This document shows, in pieces, positions 57,951 through 64,000 of a stretch of 64,000 bases of DNA (the first letter of the stretch is position 1; the number at the start of each line of letters is the position of its first letter). The notes beneath the pieces are model-generated. The model worked only from the letters and a program-made list of their open reading frames with translations, was not told where the DNA came from and made no database searches. The position numbers and the translations under genes were made by a program. Source of the DNA: Kitagawia praeruptora (lineage: Eukaryota; Streptophyta; Magnoliopsida; Apiales; Apiaceae); contig CM075353.1 of NCBI GenBank assembly GCA_037693485.1, forward strand, positions 57,468,501 to 57,532,500, in the 5' to 3' direction.

Positions 57951-58967
57951 TATGTTGTCCTTGATGATATACATCCATAAAACACCTAAAAACATGTGTA
58001 CAAGATTAAGTTTTGTAACTTATCAACGGATATCCAAGCCATGCACATCCGTTGATGAGGTAGCTTATCGACTGATAAGTTTGTAGCATACCTTCTCTTT
58101 AAGTTTGAGATTGCTTGTTAATACCATTGTTACTAGAATTCATATATAAGTCATGTTGACTATCAATAGATATGCAGAATAGGGTAGCTAATTGTATATA
58201 GGCTGTGCTATGTAATTCTGTATAACTGAAGTGGTGATCAACGGATGAAGTTTCTACGTCAACAGATATGGTATTCTCAACAAGCATCTATCAACCTGTC
58301 GATCCATTTCTACATCAATGGATATAATGCTTCATCCAATAATGTCTTGGGGTTAGAGGTTGATGGCGACTTAACATGCCTGACAGATCACAAGGGTTGA
58401 TAAACTTAAAAGAGGTATGGAAACCAGTATTGGAAACAAAGAAGAAAAAGAAACATTCCTTATTCTCACAAACAATCTAGCTGGTAAATCTAGTGCATAT
58501 CCGTCCAAGACAACCAGACAAATTGTATCATATGGAGATAAAGGAGTGACAGCAACCCTGCAGAATACTTTGACTTGTAAGATTCGTTTATTTAGTAGGG
58601 ATTGTAAACTTGGAGTATTTATATACTTCAAGTGTAGCATAGCTAAGTAAGAAGAGAAACACTGAGCTAAGAAGCAAAAAGCATTAGGTTCTCTTGTAAT
58701 ATTTTAGCCTTGTATTCGCAGTTGTGTACTCGTTTACACAGAGAAGTTTTCTTCAATACAACCCTCAGGTGGAGTCGAGAAAAACCCCACCTGAAATTTT
58801 TAAGTGTGTTGTGTGTTTGTTCGTTTCTTCTTTACGTTTTAGTTTTTGAATTTATCCATCTATCTCCATTGAAGTTTAACTATTGTCTTGTTTTAAATCG
58901 AAAGAAATTTACAAGATTGTATTCAACCCCCCTTCTACAATCTTAAATGTGCAACTGGGAAATAACA
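57951..58967 (+). mobile_element. Probable solo LTR of a second Sirevirus-like element
   Basis: Starts TGTTAGGAATTATGTTG and approaches its end with TTGTATTCAACCCCCCTTCT, both close to the ends of the Sirevirus LTR described above but in the opposite orientation. The likely end is TAACA at 58967. The flanks CTTTC and GTTTC match at four of five positions. No PBS, PPT or coding sequence was seen. It lies inside the family-A LTR, whose sequence resumes afterwards. Confidence 0.65.
58015..58330. repeat. Dispersed ATCAACGGAT motif cluster in that LTR
   Basis: Variants of TATCAACGGATA occur about eight times in 300 bp on both strands (for example near 58020, 58046, 58160, 58238, 58256, 58310). 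The density is far above chance and suggests a protein-binding or hairpin array in the LTR promoter region (inference). Confidence 0.7.
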
Positions 58968-59875
58968 GTTTCTAAGGTGAGTGGTCGAAACTGGGAAAGG
59001 CTGGACAATTTCGGTTCTTCATCTTGGAGGAGGGATTTGACTAGGCTATACTCCTCTGATAGCCACGAAAATTTGAATGAACCTTACCCATGAAGTGAAG
59101 AAGCTATGGTTAAAATTTGGTGATTTTTAGAGCTCTAGATCTGGAGTTATGAATTTTTCTTCCATGGCTGTTCTTGCTGGGTAGTTTTGAAGAAATGAGA
59201 TGGGGGAGCTTTTCTTGCTTTGATATCTTGTAAAAATGATAAAGTGGGGTATGTAAAAGATGTATGTATATTTTTGTAGCGTTTTTAGCTTTCTTGACCA
59301 ATCTTTAGGCTAGGTAAACAAGTGGTGATCCCTAATTTAGGGAAGCATGTTGGTAACTTATCTAGTTAGCAAGCTGACTAGGTGGTTAGGTTCTAACTAC
59401 TTTGATAGTCACTTGTTTGATTGCTTTTTGACATGCCAACTTGCATGGCTTGTATGGAACTTGCATGGATTTATATCACCTTTGCTATTATCCAATATTT
59501 ATCTCTTAATCCTTCATGCAAAGTTCAATAAATGTTTGAAAGCATTTCGCAGTAGAAATTTCCTCGTATGATCCTTAATATCCCAAGTACCTCCACTTAA
59601 CATATATCCATGGAATTTCTAAATTATAAATCTCCCGGTCATGACGTAGCTTTCATATGCTTTGATATCTTGTAAAATGCAACTATTTAAAATAATGGCT
59701 TTCGTCGAAAACTAACGACTTTTACATACAGTCATTTGCATCGTAAAAACGTAATATCAATTCGAAACCTTCATTTAATAATTCGTACCTAGCATGGTTG
59801 CAAAAGTTTTTCGTACACCCATAGAATCACTATTCATCCAGGTTTCAAATTGTCACAAAAATTAGGGTTATTACA

Positions 59876-59892
59876 GTATCCCCTCCTTAAAA
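59876..59892 (-). other. Polypurine tract of family-A Tekay element
   Basis: The minus strand reads TTTTAAGGAGGGGATAC directly before the LTR start at 59875. Confidence 0.85.
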
Positions 59893-59908
59893 GGATTCCG
59901 TCCCGGAA

Positions 59909-60289
59909 TCAAGTTGAAAACAGTTGGGGATACTTTTCATGCATCGCACTTCCTAGCTCCCAGGTTGATTCCTCGACATTCTGGTTTCTCCACAAAACTC
60001 TTACTCGCTTGACAACCTTGTTCCTCAGCACCCGTTCCTTTCTATCCATGATCTCCACGGGCTGTTCCATATAGGTCAAGTCTGGTTGTAGGTCTACCTG
60101 GTCGTATTCTATCACATGTCGAAAGTCGGTATGGTAAGGTCGTAATATAGACACGTGAAACATATTATGAACTTGCTGCAAACTTGGGGGCAAGGCTAGC
60201 TCGTAGGCTAACTTCCCAATACGCCTTAAAATCTCAAAAGGTCCAATAAACCTCAGACTAAGCTTTCCTTTCTTACCAAATCGCATCAA
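59909..60289 (-). pseudogene. Tekay family A integrase C-terminus with chromodomain
   Basis: Open for 126 codons. An integrase C-terminal segment (MRFGKKGKLSLRFIGPFEIL, VHNMFHVSILRPY) is followed by a chromodomain (RVRVLWRNQNVEESTWELGS) near the end of the protein. Better preserved than the sequence upstream of it. The chromodomain in known chromoviruses reads histone marks and steers insertion to heterochromatin. The start given is only where the open frame begins. Confidence 0.9.
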
Positions 60290-62640
60290 TCCTTTTGTTC
60301 TCTCACCACACTCGTACCAGCGTTTTAGTGTAGTCCCTCAACGAATGCACTTTCTGACCTGCCTTGTTTGTTGGTTGTTCTATGAACGACAACTCTTGTC
60401 CTACTACTCATACGTTTATATTCTATCGCATTCATAGCATCTGTGTTGAGTCTTCATATTATAGGCACGTGAAATATGTTGTGGTCGTAATTCATAATCT
60501 GAGATAACGTCAATACGTACGATACTCTTTGTATTTCGTAGCTTGATTAGCACGCATGTGTTGCCTCCCTTCAGCCGCTACCACTTGCTTTGGATAATGT
60601 AGCCTTCTTTGTTTGTTGAACTAGCTCGGGTCCCTATATCCTTCGTTCGTTTACTTCTCCGTAATGCAAGGAAATCGAAACTTCATTTATGTAGTAAGCT
60701 TTACAAGTGACATCCTTCAACTCAGATGATGACTATCGTGATAACGAAATTCCCATCATTGATAAAGGATTACCCTCGACTGCCCCGTGAAATTCAAGGC
60801 ACGGTGCTTAATATAAATTCCCTTTATCTAGATACTTCTTTTACCTTGTTCATTGGTCGCGAATCGTAATAGTGTACACGTTCGATCTCATGGTCAAACA
60901 TACTTGAAAGTAACTTTAGTATTCGAGATTCACCCTTTGGTCTCTATCTGCCACAATCGCTACAGAAGCTCTACGTTGCACCACTGTCTTTCCCGTATAT
61001 AAATCAAAATTTTCCTAAATGAATAGCCTATCATTGGTAGGTTAGTCTAACAATTATAAATAACTTAGTAGTATCGCTTGACTCGATCTTTGGTGACCCG
61101 ATCACAAAATTCAGTATACTGCTTATGTCCACATTCATGATTCTCTATAGGTGGAAATAATCCACTAGGTTTCTGTCATTCTGTTTTTGACATGTCAAGT
61201 GTTTACTTAATACTTGGTCAACATCATTCTTTATATTCAACCGCCAAACATCCTTTTAACTCCCTACACCACTTTGTCCTTTCCCCTGTCTTAGTCCTTT
61301 TCCTCTACTATCATCTTTTATGGTATATACTCAATTATCTTGGTCAATTCTGACTAAATTTCTGATTTCGAATCGTCCCTTCCATAGGTATCGGCCACCA
61401 TATTGGCCTTTTCTAGGTAATAATGAATTCCTCCGTCATATTCCTTGTTCACTTCCACCATCTTCTCTTCCCTTATATTTAGTTTCCAATATGAAAGTCA
61501 ACTTATGGCTCTTGTGTTAAAAATTTCACTCTTTTCCTCATAAGGTTAATGTCTCAGTTTTCTGCATGGACGCTATCATGGCGAATCTCGAATCACAGTT
61601 AGTATATCCTAAGACGTACTCCTTACGGCTGTTTAGACGCATAGCCAATCAACCCTTTCTATTATATCAACACACCTCCTAAACTCTTAAAAGACGTATC
61701 ATCATGACTCTCAAAGTCCCCTTTTATCGTCAAGCATTGCTAACAACGAGGTTGTTACTAATATCTCCTTTCGTTCTTAAAATTTTATTCATTAATCCAT
61801 AGAGGCTTCTGACTCACTAGTCAATCAAATGATATTACAAAATTTTATAATGTCTCTATTAGTGCAAAATGCCCTCTTTGGCACAATGCCGAAGTCGATC
61901 TTAATTTGGTAAAATCCTCTCTTCAACCTTATCTTTGAAGGGTAACTACACTTTTCAACTGGTCAATAACTCCTCTATCACCGGTAAGGGGTATCTATTC
62001 TCGATGGTATATGTAAGATGTCATACTACCGCCCATTTTTCACAATTAGTGCTAATCGGTATGAGGCTTGCATACTTCTGAGGTTCCTAATAAACTCTAT
62101 TAGGTGGTAATCTCGAAATCATTAGGATATATCCATGCATCCATTTGCTACTAGGTGACTTTTAAAATTTATGTATCTCTATGTGCATCAATCCCTTTAG
62201 GCTAAGTAAGCTTCACATTCTTGCCACAAAATTTCTTCCTTTCTTTACCAATATCTCACTTCCATGTTAGTTTCCTCTAAGGGTTATGTCTTATATCGCA
62301 ATCGATTTGCATTTGTTGATGCAGGAAAAGGGCTCGGTAATTCCATAATCCGTTAATATACCTTTCTGACAAGGTTTAGTAAAAGTGTACTCTCAATTAC
62401 CTCATCATTTCTTGTATCATTCCTCACAATCATATTAAAGGTTCACGTGGTATGTCCCAACATGGTTTTCCTACTGTAATAATTACTTGGCATACTGTTT
62501 TGGCTGCATATCTACAACACTTGGTTTTTAATCTCGTATTGGGCAACGGTTCACAATTGTACCTCCTGTTTACCTTAGAATAATAATCACCTTTGAAGGG
62601 AACAATTTCAGAATACCAACGTCATATCGAAAAAGATTTT
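60290..62640 (-). pseudogene. Heavily decayed Tekay pol (integrase, RNase H, RT, protease remains)
   Basis: No long frame survives, but DNA-level similarity to Tekay pol is visible in the right order on the minus strand. Integrase: about 60600-61000; near 60960-60990 the frame reads VAIVADRDQR where VSIVSDRDPR is expected. RNase H: about 61310-61600, matching the sites of the RRWLELI and ADALSRK motifs. RT: about 61900-62130, including PLPRIDDLFD-like and APYRLAPVE-like remnants. Stops and base changes occur every few codons. It is the internal part of the element that owns the LTR at 24930-59875. Confidence 0.7.
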
Positions 62641-64000
62641 AATAAGAATTTACACATCAGGTGTTTTCAAGGATATTAATGAGTCCCTAATGCGAGGAGT
62701 CTCACTGCTCAAAAGACAAAGGATGGATAGATAGAACACAATAAGGTTTATTCTTCCATGCCCTTATAATTTTGTAAAATGTTGTCATGGAGATTGTTGC
62801 ACGAGGGTAATGATTGTTGGATACAAATGTCATATAGACGGTCTTTATAAAATTCTTACATCGGGTGAATACTTCTCCTCTTGAATAATTAAGAGGAAAT
62901 CATGCAGTCTTATTAAAAAAATTCAACCAATAGAAGAAATTTTACTCCATGGCAATTAAAGAATGAAGTAGCTTATCATTCAAGTAGTCAATGATTTCAA
63001 ATGAATCTTCATTATATGATTGAAAGAATATAATATTCAAGTGACATAAGGTCTGATAATAAGATGGGTAAGAATTCAAGTTAAGTGGGCGACCTTACTA
63101 GGTCTCAATCAAATTATTTGTTGAAACTGTCATCATCATACTTTACCCCATACAAAATGCATTGCGGAATTGCTAAATGAATTAATTTAGAAGATGGACC
63201 AGTGAAACAATAACTAGTCCTTTTCAAGAAATACTAGCAACTAGCTAGACAAAGTATACTGGTTCACTAGTTTGAGACATCACCACTAGCTAGGACAATT
63301 AGCTAGATATTCTTCACAACGTCGTAATTTTGGACTAGCCGGAACAATCAACTAGTCATTCGCATTGACATATCAACCAACCAGTTTCAATTGGCTAGAA
63401 TGGAATTTCAACATCGTAGCCCACAAACTTTAGGCTACTCGGATAGCGAATTGAAAAAAAATTTATTAAGTTTGGATCGAAAAAGGAAAATATAAAATCT
63501 GAATAGAATGTTCTTGGTATCGGAATAATCGATAACCTCTCATCAAATATTACTTATCAATGAAACGGTCCACCCAAGGGTGCCCCCTTACGCGTACTTT
63601 ATCAGATCCTACAATAGAAATAAATTCGAAATATCAATATCAAAATGATATCCTTACTATGATTTCAATGTACGATTTACAATCTTCTTGAATAGAACAA
63701 AAGAATTCATGAGGGATATCTGGATATTAGATCATCCATGTTCTCAACAATTCGTTAAACATTTAAGAGCTCGACCGAAGAGTGCAAGTACGAAAGAAAC
63801 AATCAAATATCAATATTTGTGAAGGCATATTCGTCGATTAATTAAGGAAACATTTGCTGAACATTCCTTAGATGATTTGAAAGAAAGTGTAAATAGTTCT
63901 GAGTAGAACAAGATAATCATAAGTTTTTTTTTGCTAATTAAAATTTTATACCGAAAGGAACAACAGATACAAGTCTAGGGGCATACCCCGCGAAATCAAC
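62641..64000. other. Unidentified AT-rich region, possibly decayed Tekay gag or leader
   Basis: By position this should be the gag side of the family-A Tekay element, but I cannot recognise gag motifs. It includes a CTAG-rich cluster (63200-63410) and a short plus-strand frame at about 63709-63903 (starts MRDIWILDHPC, one TGA inside, ends LDDLKESVNSSE) with no family I know. Confidence 0.4.
63200..63410. repeat. CTAG-rich word cluster
   Basis: The tetranucleotide CTAG occurs about ten times in 210 bp, usually as AACTAGTC, ACTAGCTAG or GGCTAG, separated by AT-rich text. Units are too diverged to give one clear period. Confidence 0.6.

Larger units (their letters stand above)
24930..59875 (-). 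mobile_element. 3' LTR of Tekay family A element, split by nested insertions
   Basis: Left end TGTAACGCCCCCAAATCCGA at 24930. Right end AGGGTTATTACA at 59875, followed by a minus-strand PPT and integrase. After removing the nested elements and one copy of each TSD, the remaining pieces (24930-25783, 30261-30429, 38840-39269, 56344-57950, 58973-59875) total about 4 kb. They follow the same order as the family-A solo LTR at 6560-12053 (for example GCAGTTCAATATGCTGCT at 25608 versus 7283, and ACACCTGGGCCGGAATAA at 38892 versus 7917). The 5-bp sequence outside the left end is CTTAT; the matching copy would lie beyond the right edge of the window. Confidence 0.87.

Overview
This is a nuclear, gene-poor, heterochromatin-like window from a flowering plant, almost certainly a dicot. 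It consists almost entirely of nested transposable elements, and I found no intact host gene. The plant assignment rests on the Ty3/gypsy Tat and Tekay (Del) chromovirus lineages, a Sirevirus-type and an Angela-like Ty1/copia element, a CACTA transposon, a Stowaway-like MITE, and primer-binding sites matching plant initiator-Met tRNA (TGGTATCAGAGC). The LTR style might suggest Apiales, but I cannot establish that from sequence alone.

Layout. (1) 1-13500, + strand: the 3' part of a Tat-lineage element. It carries RT, two RNase H domains and integrase, then a degraded antisense gene (5678 down to 3526), then a long 3' untranslated region full of tandem repeats (45-bp units, a GACCAC-rich array, a 61-bp array), then PPT and 3' LTR (12990-13500). 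A 5.5-kb solo LTR (6560-12053, TSD AGACC) sits in that region. (2) 13501-23260, - strand: a Tekay chromovirus in the odd order integrase, PPT, one LTR, PBS, acidic ORF, gag, protease, RT. The Tat insertion cuts its RT. (3) 23261-24929: AT-rich flank with a MITE. (4) 24930-59875: one Tekay LTR (- strand), expanded from roughly 4 kb to 35 kb by nested insertions. These are a non-autonomous CACTA element carrying host-gene fragments (25784-30257, TSD GAT), a gag-deleted Copia element (30430-38834, TSD AAAAC), a Sirevirus-type Copia element (39270-56338, TSD TTTTT) that itself holds a 5.0-kb solo Tekay LTR (49021-54042, TSD ATTAA), and a probable solo Sirevirus-like LTR (57951-58967). (5) 59876 to about 62640: the heavily decayed internal region of the Tekay element that owns the expanded LTR, followed by unidentified sequence to the window end.

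The parts do not work together as a pathway. They record successive insertions, and the TSDs fix their relative order. The points most worth a second look are the antisense gene and tandem repeats of the Tat element, the one-LTR Tekay arrangement, the host exon fragments (tubulin-folding cofactor E-like and TFIIS/MED26 N-domain-like) inside the CACTA element, the gag-less but recently inserted Copia element, and the extra ORF and opposite-strand mini transcription unit of the Sirevirus. I saw nothing resembling a new defence or enzymatic system.
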